Of a stretch of DNA of 46,067 bases, positions 9,080 through 15,898 are shown one piece after another. The first letter of the stretch is position 1, and each line of letters begins with the position of its first letter. Source of the stretch: Cohaesibacter sp. (GTDB taxonomy: Bacteria > Pseudomonadota > Alphaproteobacteria > Rhizobiales > Cohaesibacteraceae). Under the pieces are notes generated by a model. The model worked only from the letters and a program-made list of their open reading frames with translations. It did not search any database and was not told where the DNA came from. The translations under genes and the position numbers were made by a program. The DNA lies in assembly GCA_025210795.1 (NCBI GenBank), contig JAOAQZ010000033.1, positions 1-46,067 of the forward strand, written 5' to 3'.

Positions 9080-9445
9080 TTAAGGGACGATGATATACAT
9101 CGTCCCAAGTCTTGTATCGGGAGCAGCATGCAAGGTCTCATAGACGCTTAACTCGTTGGCTCTCAAAACAAACTTTTGAGGAATATGGTCAAAACGATCA
9201 AGAAAATAGCAATCATTATTCTCAATCACCGCGCCATAATTTTCCGGAGCAATGCCAAGTTTCTGGATTTTCAGCGCCAGCTTAAGTGTGCGGCAGGCAA
9301 AGACATCATCACGCTTGACCAATTGCCCAATCTCATAGCGCTCAGAAGCAATAGAAAGAGATGACATGGCAAGAGAAGCCGCAAGGAACATAAAAAGCAT
9401 CGCGACAAGGCCGACTGAAGCATACAACAACCGTTCAGACATCAT
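9080..9445 (-). CDS. Conserved-looking membrane-anchored protein of unknown function, next to a cupredoxin
   Basis: I do not recognise this 121-residue protein. Residues 7-29 are one hydrophobic helix without a clear cleavage site, so it is probably anchored in the inner membrane with the rest in the periplasm. The remainder has two cysteines (FACRTLK and NNDCYF), which could form a disulfide, and no CxxCH. Its start is 25 bases after the stop of the cupredoxin gene, so the two are probably cotranscribed. A perfect 9-base inverted repeat (GGGACGATG with CATCGTCCC, 9084-9106) overlaps its last codons; it lacks a T-run and is not a classical terminator. A role in copper-protein or nitrite-reductase electron transfer is only a guess from position. 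Confidence 0.6.
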   Translation of the reverse strand: MMSERLLYASVGLVAMLFMFLAASLAMSSLSIASERYEIGQLVKRDDVFACRTLKLALKIQKLGIAPENYGAVIENNDCYFLDRFDHIPQKFVLRANELSVYETLHAAPDTRLGTMYIIVP

Positions 9446-9470
9446 ACCCGCCCTTCCCTGTTAAGAAGAC

Positions 9471-9938
9471 TTATTTGCTAACAATAACGCGCCCGATCAT
9501 ATCGTCACTTTCCCAGTGTGGACCGCACAGATAGGGGAATTCGCCAGTAGCAAAATCGAAGGTCATTTCCATTTTTTCTTCTGGGAACAAGCGCTCATCT
9601 TCTTCACGGCCCGCTTCCTTAAACCAGGTTGAATGGCTGGTGCGTTTATCGACATTGATCCAGCGGACAGTCTCCCCAAGCTTGATGTCGATCACTTCGG
9701 GGCAGAAGGTATATTTATACATCATCACAACGCGAACATCTTCATCAGAAGGCTTTTTGCCATAAAGCTTCTCATAGCGCTTTTCAGCTTTGCCGCAAAT
9801 CTTGGCAATTTTTGCAGGATCACGCTTGGATTCAAGGCGCATCTCTTCTGCCTGTGCCCCCATACTGCCCGCAACAAAAACGGCACACGCCAAGGAGGAC
9901 AGCCCGCCAGCCAATTTTGCCAAACCTTGTATTTTCAT
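9471..9938 (-). CDS. Exported cupredoxin (plastocyanin/azurin-like, type 1 copper)
   Basis: This 155-residue protein begins with a signal peptide that ends near residue 30 (GAQA/EE). The copper site can be read: His102 in TSHSTW, Cys138 and His141 in YLCGPH, and Met147. That fits the type-1 copper pattern His...Cys-x2-His-x5-Met. A helical insert rich in lysine and glutamate (residues 38-66) with an extra cysteine lies before the first copper strand and is unusual for small plastocyanins. It would be a soluble periplasmic one-electron carrier. Its place two genes from nirS makes it a candidate electron donor to cytochrome cd1, in the role azurin plays elsewhere. The partner is inferred. Confidence 0.8.
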   Translation of the reverse strand: MKIQGLAKLAGGLSSLACAVFVAGSMGAQAEEMRLESKRDPAKIAKICGKAEKRYEKLYGKKPSDEDVRVVMMYKYTFCPEVIDIKLGETVRWINVDKRTSHSTWFKEAGREEDERLFPEEKMEMTFDFATGEFPYLCGPHWESDDMIGRVIVSK

Positions 9939-10017
9939 GATAGATCCTCCTTAGCAAAAACGCATACAGAGCGCAGGAACGCCCCTCGCCCATACCTTTG
10001 ATTGTCGCGGCGGCCAC

Positions 10018-10036
10018 TCGAACGACACGCGTTCGA
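10018..10036. promoter_or_regulatory. 19-bp inverted repeat upstream of the cupredoxin gene
   Basis: TCGAACG and CGTTCGA form a perfect 7-base inverted repeat around ACACG, about 80 bases upstream of the cupredoxin ATG and beyond the terminator of the hexahaem cytochrome gene. The size and symmetry suggest a dimeric regulator site. The regulator is unknown. Confidence 0.35.
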
Positions 10037-10103
10037 AAAGAGCCTGCCATTTTAGCTATGTCCTATAACTATGCCACATTCATGGCTCCATCCCCTATAG
10101 AAC

Positions 10104-10138
10104 AAAAGAAAATGGCCGGGAAATCCCCGGCCATTTTC
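10104..10138 (-). terminator. Rho-independent terminator of the hexahaem cytochrome gene
   Basis: A 13-base perfect stem (10108-10120 with 10126-10138, GC-rich core GGCCGGG) with a five-base loop is followed on the reverse strand by a short T-rich run. It begins 25 bases after the stop codon and separates this gene from the cupredoxin gene. Confidence 0.85.
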
Positions 10139-10162
10139 ATCTTTGCTTTGAAAGCTTGAGGC

Positions 10163-11992
10163 TTACTTGCCAACCACGTTGATCTCGGCCTCAGGATTAT
10201 CAAGCGCCAGCTTGTATTCCAGTGAGACATGGTGGAAGCGAGCAGTGGTGTAATCGTCATGGATCGCAAAGCCAACGGTGTAGGTTTTGCCAGGCTCCAG
10301 AGCGATATCGCCAGGTCCAGAGGCTTTGAGAGGACGCTTGAGAACCACTGTCCAGGTATCCCCTTCCAGTTTGCCTTCAGCCATCACGCTCTTGGCTTCA
10401 TCAACCTTGCGCTCGGCAAGGATAGAGCTGTTGATGCCACCGACTTTCGGGACGTAGCGCATCAGATCCATAAAGGCGCCGTTTGCCATCTGTCCGTCCA
10501 GATCACCCTGGTCTTTCAGTTTTTCCCAACCACCACGTTTCTTACCGCGGCGGCCTTTGACTTCAACCTTGGTGCGAGATTCGGCCAGATATTTGGTCAC
10601 GCCATCTTTAAGGTCGATCCGTTCGCCAGCTTCTGGGAATTTGGCGATGTCTTCCTCTTTAGGAGCGTGAGGCATATAGCGGCTGTCATGGTGACAAGTT
10701 GCCCAACAACCAGCCTGTTCAACAAGCTTGATATCGTTACCGGCAATCATCATGGCTACCTTGACCTCGTTTTCAGGATCCATTTTGCCACCATCGACAA
10801 ATGGAACCGGATTATGAGGGCCATTTTCCCACTGCATGCGAACATAGAGATTTTCCGCATCGTGAGTTGCCTGCACGATCATATCGATATGACCACGCTT
10901 GCCCGGGATCGGGGTTTCTTCTGCCTTCTCGCCAGAGACGATCTTGGCACCCATTTCCTTAAGCTCTTTGGCATGACAGGTTGTGCAGCGATCACCGGCT
11001 TTCGTCACAGGGCGAGCGCCACCGTGATTCTTGCCGTACTGAACCCACTCAAAGGAAGCTTGCCCCGGGTAGAAGAGTGTCATGCTCTTCTCATCAACTG
11101 CATTCCAGTCAATGTTACCGGCAATGCTATCACCCGATGGTGCAGCAGCGGCAGCAGCTGAACCACCAGAAGCAGCGGCAGCAGCCTTGGCCTGTTCCTT
11201 GGCAACAGCAGCTTCAACAGCCTTGGCAATCTTGGCTTTGATAGCATCAGCGGCAGCTTTTTTAGCTTCTTCTTCGGCTTTTGCCTGCTCGGCTTCAATC
11301 GCTTCGATTTTCTTCAAGCTGGCAAGATAGGTTTCAGGAACCTCACGAACGAAATCAGGATTTGGCGCTTCCAGAGCTTCCAGCTCTTCATCGCTCAGCT
11401 GATCACGAATATTCTTATGTGCAATACCTTTATGGCAATCGATACAGGTCTGGCCTGTTTCAAAGGCATTCAGGTGCTGCTTACGTGCCCGTGGTTTCTG
11501 GAACTCAGGAGCCATGCTTTCAAAGTTATGACAGTTGCGGCATTCGCGGCTGTCAGTCGCTTTCATGGTGCTCCAGACGCGCTTGGCGAGGTAAAGACGC
11601 TTGGCTTCAAACTTCTCTTTGGTATTGATAGTACCGGTGAGTTTGCCCCAAACTTCTCTGGAAGCCTCTACCTTACGAACCATCTTATGGACCCAAGGAT
11701 CCGGCACGTGACAATCAGAACAGGTAGCGCGAACGCCTGTACGGTTCTGATGGTGAATTGTTGGCTTATATTCTTCATAGACAGTATTCTCCATCTCATG
11801 ACATGAGATACAGAATTCCATCGTATTGGTGGCTTCCATTGCAGTGTTGAAACCACCCCAGAAAATAATACCGAAAACAAAGAACAGACCCGCCCCAGTC
11901 AGCGGAACGCCGAAAATCAGGGTGCGCTTAAGCCAGGCACTCATGCCTTTCTTTTCTGCATCTTGTGTGGAGTTTTCGGAATTGTCAGACAT
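10163..11992 (-). CDS. NapC/NirT-type tetrahaem cytochrome fused to an ethylbenzene-dehydrogenase-like haem domain (six CxxCH)
   Basis: This 609-residue protein has a membrane anchor at residues 24-46. A NapC/NirT domain follows with CISCH (61-65), CSDCH (91-95), CRNCH (151-155) and CIDCH (183-187), the usual quinol-dehydrogenase tetrahaem arrangement. Residues about 220-290 are a charged, then alanine-rich coiled linker. The C-terminal part has two more haem motifs, CTTCH (336-340) and CWATCH (429-433), within a domain resembling the cytochrome c-552/ethylbenzene dehydrogenase gamma haem-binding fold. NirT/NapC proteins take electrons from quinol and pass them to periplasmic reductases, here most likely NirS. 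The start has GGAGGACATC before ATG. The gene has its own terminator, so it is a separate transcript from nirS. NirT proteins are usually about 200 residues, so the extension is the unusual part. Confidence 0.85.
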   Translation of the reverse strand: MSDNSENSTQDAEKKGMSAWLKRTLIFGVPLTGAGLFFVFGIIFWGGFNTAMEATNTMEFCISCHEMENTVYEEYKPTIHHQNRTGVRATCSDCHVPDPWVHKMVRKVEASREVWGKLTGTINTKEKFEAKRLYLAKRVWSTMKATDSRECRNCHNFESMAPEFQKPRARKQHLNAFETGQTCIDCHKGIAHKNIRDQLSDEELEALEAPNPDFVREVPETYLASLKKIEAIEAEQAKAEEEAKKAAADAIKAKIAKAVEAAVAKEQAKAAAAASGGSAAAAAAPSGDSIAGNIDWNAVDEKSMTLFYPGQASFEWVQYGKNHGGARPVTKAGDRCTTCHAKELKEMGAKIVSGEKAEETPIPGKRGHIDMIVQATHDAENLYVRMQWENGPHNPVPFVDGGKMDPENEVKVAMMIAGNDIKLVEQAGCWATCHHDSRYMPHAPKEEDIAKFPEAGERIDLKDGVTKYLAESRTKVEVKGRRGKKRGGWEKLKDQGDLDGQMANGAFMDLMRYVPKVGGINSSILAERKVDEAKSVMAEGKLEGDTWTVVLKRPLKASGPGDIALEPGKTYTVGFAIHDDYTTARFHHVSLEYKLALDNPEAEINVVGK

Positions 11993-12084
11993 GATGTCCT
12001 CCGCGTCCTGTAACGGCCCTGCGGATCAGTCCCTCTCCATCAGGTGGCGGAACTGTTTATCCTTCAAGGCCAATGGCCCTTATG

Positions 12085-12102
12085 CCATTTCATTGGAAAT
12101 GG
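12085..12102. promoter_or_regulatory. 18-bp inverted repeat in the promoter region of the hexahaem cytochrome gene
   Basis: CCATTTC and GAAATGG flank ATTG as a perfect 7-base inverted repeat, placed between the nirS terminator and the hexahaem gene start about 95 bases away. It could be an operator or a transcript hairpin. No FNR-type box was seen in this gap. Confidence 0.3.
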
Positions 12103-12108
12103 ACTGAG

Positions 12109-12137
12109 AAAAAGAAGGCGGGGAAATCCCCGCCTTC
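12109..12137 (-). terminator. Rho-independent terminator of nirS
   Basis: A perfect 10-base stem (GAAGGCGGGG with CCCCGCCTTC) around a four-base loop is followed by five T residues on the reverse strand. It starts 20 bases after the nirS stop, so nirS is probably monocistronic. Confidence 0.9.
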
Positions 12138-12156
12138 TCAAAGACAGAAGGTCAAC

Positions 12157-13800
12157 TTACGTTACGTGGTGTGCACGGTTGTAAACGTTGAACTTACCGG
12201 TTGGTGCGAAGAAGCCTTTAATGCGTGTTTTCTCTTCGAGAGTTTCAGCGTCAAAGACTACGATCTCACCATTTGGCTCAAGGCTGGTAGAACGGTTCCA
12301 GATGGATACCCAAACTTCAGAGCCGTCAGCGTTGAACTCGGAGTGAACCACAGCGTAACCAGGCTTGTCGGTCAGCTGCATGGTTTTCACGATTTCACGG
12401 GTCTCTTTAGAGATAACCTGAATGGACTGTTGTACTTCAGGATCCGGATGTTTGGTTTGGTCAGCCCATACATACTTGCTCTTCGGATGGGTACGAATGA
12501 ACAGGCCAGGACCGTCAGTTTCTACAGTGTAGCAAACTTTCCAAGCTTGATCTGGATGACCTTTAGGATCGTTACCCCATACAGTCACAGTACCTTCACC
12601 GAGGTGAGTGGTGCCGCCAACAGGGCCACATTCTTTATCGATCCAGTTAGCACCTGGACCTGGATGAGGCAGCTTGCCAACATCGATGGTCGCTTCGTGC
12701 TTCGCAGTTTTCGCGTCAACAACAACCATCTGGTTGGATGCGTTCGCAGCAATCTGGAAGTACTGGGAAGTTGGATCAAAGAAGCCGTCATGCAGGAACT
12801 TGGAAGTGTCCATCTGGGTGATTGCAAGGTTTGCAACATCGTCCAGATTAACCTGCCACATCTGACCCAGCTCTTTCATGGAGACCAGAACGTCGTTTGT
12901 GTTAGGTACAGCATAGATAGCAGCAACACGGGACTCTTCAACATAATCGCCGCTTACGCTTACACCGCGGGAAGAAACAACTTTCTTCGGTTCCATGGTT
13001 TCTGCGTCAACGATTACGAAGTGTGGAGGCCAGTAACCACCGCCAACGATGTATTTGCCATCGCCAGATACGGCAACGTCACGAGCATCGTAAGCAACCT
13101 GAACTTCAGCTACGCGCATTTTGTCAGGAGTCTGCCACAGATCGATTTTGGTCAACTTGCCATCACGACCCATTGTGTACCAGAAACGGCCTGGATCTTT
13201 AGCAGCACCTTCCATAGTGGATTTTTCAGTGCCTTTGATCACGTGCACAGCATAGCCAGTATCAAGGTGAGCAACGATTTCGTGCTTGTCACCATCAACG
13301 ATAGCCACTTTACCAGCATCACGCTCGATCACAACGAAGAAGTTTTCCCAGTTGCGGCCATGCATAGGCTTGGTTGGATAGTCTTTAGGATCAACATAGA
13401 TTTTCATGCGATCCTTCATCAGAGCCAAAGACATCTCTGGTGGCTTTGGAGCCTCCAGCTGGATGTATGTTGCCATGTCTTTGATCTGCTGTGGCGTCAT
13501 GATGTCGTCGAAGTTGTTCATGCCACCTTCGGTACCGAGGGCAATGATTTTTTCGAGACGTTCTTGACCAAGCTTCTTGGTTTCAGCTGGCTCAAGGTTT
13601 TTACCAGTAGCACCTTTACGAAGCACGCCGTGACAACCAGCACAACGCTGGAAGTACAGTGTTTTTGAGCTTTCATAAGCTTCTGCAGAAAGCTTTGGCT
13701 CTTCAGCCAGAGCAGCCCCAGGAAGGGCGAAAGAAGCAGCGAATGGAAGAGCAACAGCAGAAAGCAGAGCTGTTTTTCTCATAAATGACTTAGGGTTCAT
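12157..13800 (-). CDS. nirS: Cytochrome cd1 nitrite reductase (NO-forming)
   Basis: The enzyme reduces nitrite to nitric oxide in the periplasm, the defining step of denitrification. The 547-residue precursor has a signal peptide cleaved near ALA/EE at residue 32, then a haem c domain with CAGCH (residues 53-57) and a candidate axial Met109. An eight-bladed haem d1 propeller follows. The d1 proximal ligand is His186 in DTGYAVH. The two active-site histidines are His337 (FLHDG) and His379 (HPGPGANW), with the same 42-residue spacing as in Pseudomonas. The end, PTGKFNVYN, is diagnostic of NirS rather than NirF or NirN. Only about 20 mature residues precede CAGCH, so the N-terminal arm that carries the displaceable Tyr ligand in classical enzymes is absent. 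Haem d1 biosynthesis genes are not in the window. Confidence 0.96.
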   Translation of the reverse strand: MNPKSFMRKTALLSAVALPFAASFALPGAALAEEPKLSAEAYESSKTLYFQRCAGCHGVLRKGATGKNLEPAETKKLGQERLEKIIALGTEGGMNNFDDIMTPQQIKDMATYIQLEAPKPPEMSLALMKDRMKIYVDPKDYPTKPMHGRNWENFFVVIERDAGKVAIVDGDKHEIVAHLDTGYAVHVIKGTEKSTMEGAAKDPGRFWYTMGRDGKLTKIDLWQTPDKMRVAEVQVAYDARDVAVSGDGKYIVGGGYWPPHFVIVDAETMEPKKVVSSRGVSVSGDYVEESRVAAIYAVPNTNDVLVSMKELGQMWQVNLDDVANLAITQMDTSKFLHDGFFDPTSQYFQIAANASNQMVVVDAKTAKHEATIDVGKLPHPGPGANWIDKECGPVGGTTHLGEGTVTVWGNDPKGHPDQAWKVCYTVETDGPGLFIRTHPKSKYVWADQTKHPDPEVQQSIQVISKETREIVKTMQLTDKPGYAVVHSEFNADGSEVWVSIWNRSTSLEPNGEIVVFDAETLEEKTRIKGFFAPTGKFNVYNRAHHVT

Positions 13801-13834
13801 GTCGTTCTCCCCGACAAACCGGACCAGGCAAGAT

Positions 13835-13878
13835 TAAATATTGTTCATGTAGCCTGATCCTCCCTTGATGATCGTCAA
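13835..13878 (-). promoter_or_regulatory. nirS promoter with Nnr/Dnr (FNR-CRP family) box
   Basis: On the reverse strand TTGACGATCATCAA (13865-13878) matches the TTGAC-N4-ATCAA consensus of the nitric-oxide- and oxygen-responsive FNR-family activators. A TATTTA -10 candidate lies at 13835-13840. The box is then centred about 43 bases before the likely start, the normal position for activation. The ATG at 13800 follows a GGGGAGAACGAC ribosome binding region. Confidence 0.75.
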
Positions 13879-14035
13879 GACCCCTAAGTTCCTGTCATCT
13901 CACGCATCTCCACACCCATTCAAAAAGCCAGAAAAACAGCAGAAAACAGCCAATTAAAAAGAGTTATTCGGCGTAAAAATTCACAAAATCAATTTCCCCA
14001 CACCTGCAAATCAGCAAATGGAAATGCTCACATTT

Positions 14036-14049
14036 TTGATCTATCTCAA
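14036..14049. promoter_or_regulatory. Second, weaker FNR-type box
   Basis: TTGATCTATCTCAA matches TTGAT-N4-ATCAA at nine of ten positions. It lies about 235 bases upstream of nirS and partly overlaps the T-run of the helicase terminator, so it may be fortuitous. Confidence 0.3.
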
Positions 14050-14088
14050 AAACAGAAATGGCGAGTCGAATTCCATCGCTCACCATTT
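14048..14088 (-). terminator. Probable terminator of the DEAD-box helicase gene
   Basis: AAATGGTGAG and CTCGCCATTT form a 10-base stem with one G-T pair around a 13-base loop on the reverse strand, followed by CTGTTTTTG. It begins 26 bases after the helicase stop. Confidence 0.6.
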
Positions 14089-14113
14089 AAAATCAAAAAT
14101 TGAAGAAAACCCT

Positions 14114-15643
14114 CTAGCTCCGCGAGCGCAGCTTTCTTTTTGCTGAAGCCTTGCGCCGATTTGCACTACGTTGGGCAGCTCTCTTCTCCTGTATGCTTTT
14201 TTTACCGGCAGATTTGGAAAGTGCCCCCTTTTCTACAAAACCTCGCCCCTTCTCGCTCTCATTTGAAGAAGGCTTGCGACGCTTCCGCTTGACAGGAGGC
14301 ACATCAGAAATTGGAGACCAACTGCCCTCACCCTCGTTGGAGGACTTGCGCCCAGCCCCCTTGCCTGTTCGGGCAGGTCGCTTTGCAGAGCTGTGATTCG
14401 GCTGGCCCGATGACCGGCTAGCCCCGCGCCCGGCCTTTGCTGAGCGGCCAACAGAAGATCCGCCGCGCCTGACCGGTTTGGCACCAAATTTCTTGATGTC
14501 CTCATCTGTGGGGCGCGTTCCCGAGGCAATGTCGATCTCACCTCCAAGGAGCTTCTCAATTTCTGCAAGCAAATGCATATCGGCCGGACGACAAAAGCTT
14601 ATAGCCTCCCCTTCCGCGCCTGCGCGGGCCGTACGGCCAATCCGGTGGACGTAAACTTCCGGCACGTCCGGCAAGTCATAATTATAAACATGGCTCACTC
14701 CGGAAATATCAATCCCCCGTGCCGCCACATCTGTTGCGACCAGAATATTGGCCTCCCCACTTTTAAAATCGGCAATAGCTTTATCCCGCTGTGCCTGACT
14801 TTTGTTGCCATGCACCGAAGTTGCCGCAAACCCTGCGCTGACGAGAACATTTTTAAGTTTTTCAGCACCGCGTTTGGTTCTGGCAAACACCAAGGAGACA
14901 CCACCCTCATGCTCAAGCAGGCAGTTCTTAAGAAAATCCACCCTGTTCTGCGTGCCAATATAATGAACAGATTGGCGAATCTTGTCCGCAGCCTTGCCCG
15001 GAGGGGCCACCTCAATTCGAACCGGCTTTTGTTGATAATCTCGGGACAGTTTGCCAATCGGCCCCGGCATGGTGGCAGAGAATAGAAGCGTCTGCCGAGG
15101 GGCTGTCAAAAGCTTGGAAAGCTGACGGAGCACATGAATAAAGCCCAAATCGAGCATTTGGTCTGCTTCATCCAGCACCAGAACCGAGACTTGATCGAGG
15201 CGCAACGCCTCCCGCTCATGCAAATCCATCAGGCGACCCGGGGTCGCCACCAGAATATCCGCTCCCTTGGAGAGGAAAGCCATCTGCCGATTGATTGAGG
15301 CTCCGCCCACAACACTTAAGATCCGCAGACCACTGTCGCAGCCATAAAGCTTGAGATTTTCGGCAATCTGATTAACCAGCTCCCGCGTAGGGGCAAGAAT
15401 CAGCGAGCGAACAATCTTTTCGCTTGCTCGCTCATCGCTCTGCATCAGCCCTTGCAGCAATGGCAACCCAAAGGCCGCTGTTTTGCCCGTGCCCGTTTGC
15501 GCCAATCCCAAAACATCTTTGCCTGCAAGGATAAGCGGAATGGCTTTCTCCTGAATAGGAGTGGGAGCATCATAGCCCGCCCCTTCAATCGCTTGTAAAA
15601 GGCTGTCGGAGAGTTCCAGATGGGAAAATCCAGTCACATTCAT
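14114..15643 (-). CDS. DEAD-box ATP-dependent RNA helicase (RhlE-like)
   Basis: This 509-residue protein has the Q motif (GYDAPTPIQ), Walker A AQTGTGKT, PTRELVNQI, the DEAD box VLDEADQML and SAT (LFSATMP) in the first RecA domain. ARGIDISG and HRIGRTARAG lie in the second. From about residue 385 the chain is a basic, serine-, glycine- and lysine-rich tail of about 125 residues with no fold of its own, as in RhlE-type helicases that act on ribosome assembly or mRNA decay. It probably unwinds structured RNA in the cytoplasm. The gene is a single unit between dddP and nirS, with its own terminator. The exact paralogue name is uncertain. Confidence 0.9.
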   Translation of the reverse strand: MNVTGFSHLELSDSLLQAIEGAGYDAPTPIQEKAIPLILAGKDVLGLAQTGTGKTAAFGLPLLQGLMQSDERASEKIVRSLILAPTRELVNQIAENLKLYGCDSGLRILSVVGGASINRQMAFLSKGADILVATPGRLMDLHEREALRLDQVSVLVLDEADQMLDLGFIHVLRQLSKLLTAPRQTLLFSATMPGPIGKLSRDYQQKPVRIEVAPPGKAADKIRQSVHYIGTQNRVDFLKNCLLEHEGGVSLVFARTKRGAEKLKNVLVSAGFAATSVHGNKSQAQRDKAIADFKSGEANILVATDVAARGIDISGVSHVYNYDLPDVPEVYVHRIGRTARAGAEGEAISFCRPADMHLLAEIEKLLGGEIDIASGTRPTDEDIKKFGAKPVRRGGSSVGRSAKAGRGASRSSGQPNHSSAKRPARTGKGAGRKSSNEGEGSWSPISDVPPVKRKRRKPSSNESEKGRGFVEKGALSKSAGKKSIQEKRAAQRSANRRKASAKRKLRSRS

Positions 15644-15898
15644 ATCCTTATCTGCACTGCCATGGGTCGGTCATAGCGGGCCATCTTCAAAAGCAGCATG
15701 ATCAGGCGCAACACGCAGTTATAACGCCAATAGCTATGACCACCAAAAATGCGAAACAATCAGATATCAGACCTGAGCCAGAAGATAAATACGTACAAAA
15801 ATAAAGCCCTGAGGCTTATTTGCCCTCAAGGCCTTTCATTTTGCACAAACAAAGCAAGACTTGCACTATTACCGACTGCAGATCTGGGTCAGGCACTC
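15644..15898. other. Intergenic region between the helicase and dddP genes
   Basis: This gap holds the dddP terminator (15797-15837) and the upstream region of the helicase gene. I see no further ORF, RNA gene or clear operator. Confidence 0.4.
15797..15837 (-). terminator. Rho-independent terminator of dddP
   Basis: On the reverse strand AAAGGCCTTGAGG pairs, with one bulge, with CCTCAGGGCTTT and then runs into ATTTTTG. It lies about 60 bases beyond the dddP stop. Confidence 0.75.

Noticed and set aside
9084..9106. GGGACGATG/CATCGTCCC inverted repeat as a terminator of the unknown gene
   Set aside because: It overlaps the last codons and has no T-run after it, so I note it as a hairpin only.
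10229..11161. 310-codon forward ORF opposite the hexahaem cytochrome
   Set aside because: Antisense to six CxxCH motifs and the NapC/NirT domain; the forward frame has no family features.
11080..11330. Alanine-rich low-complexity stretch as a possible tandem repeat or recombination site
   Set aside because: It encodes the charged and alanine-rich linker between the two haem domains of the hexahaem cytochrome. The unit is not a regular DNA repeat.
12073..13668. 531-codon forward ORF opposite nirS
   Set aside because: The reverse strand encodes NirS with signal peptide, CAGCH and all d1 ligands. The forward frame is a shadow of biased codons.
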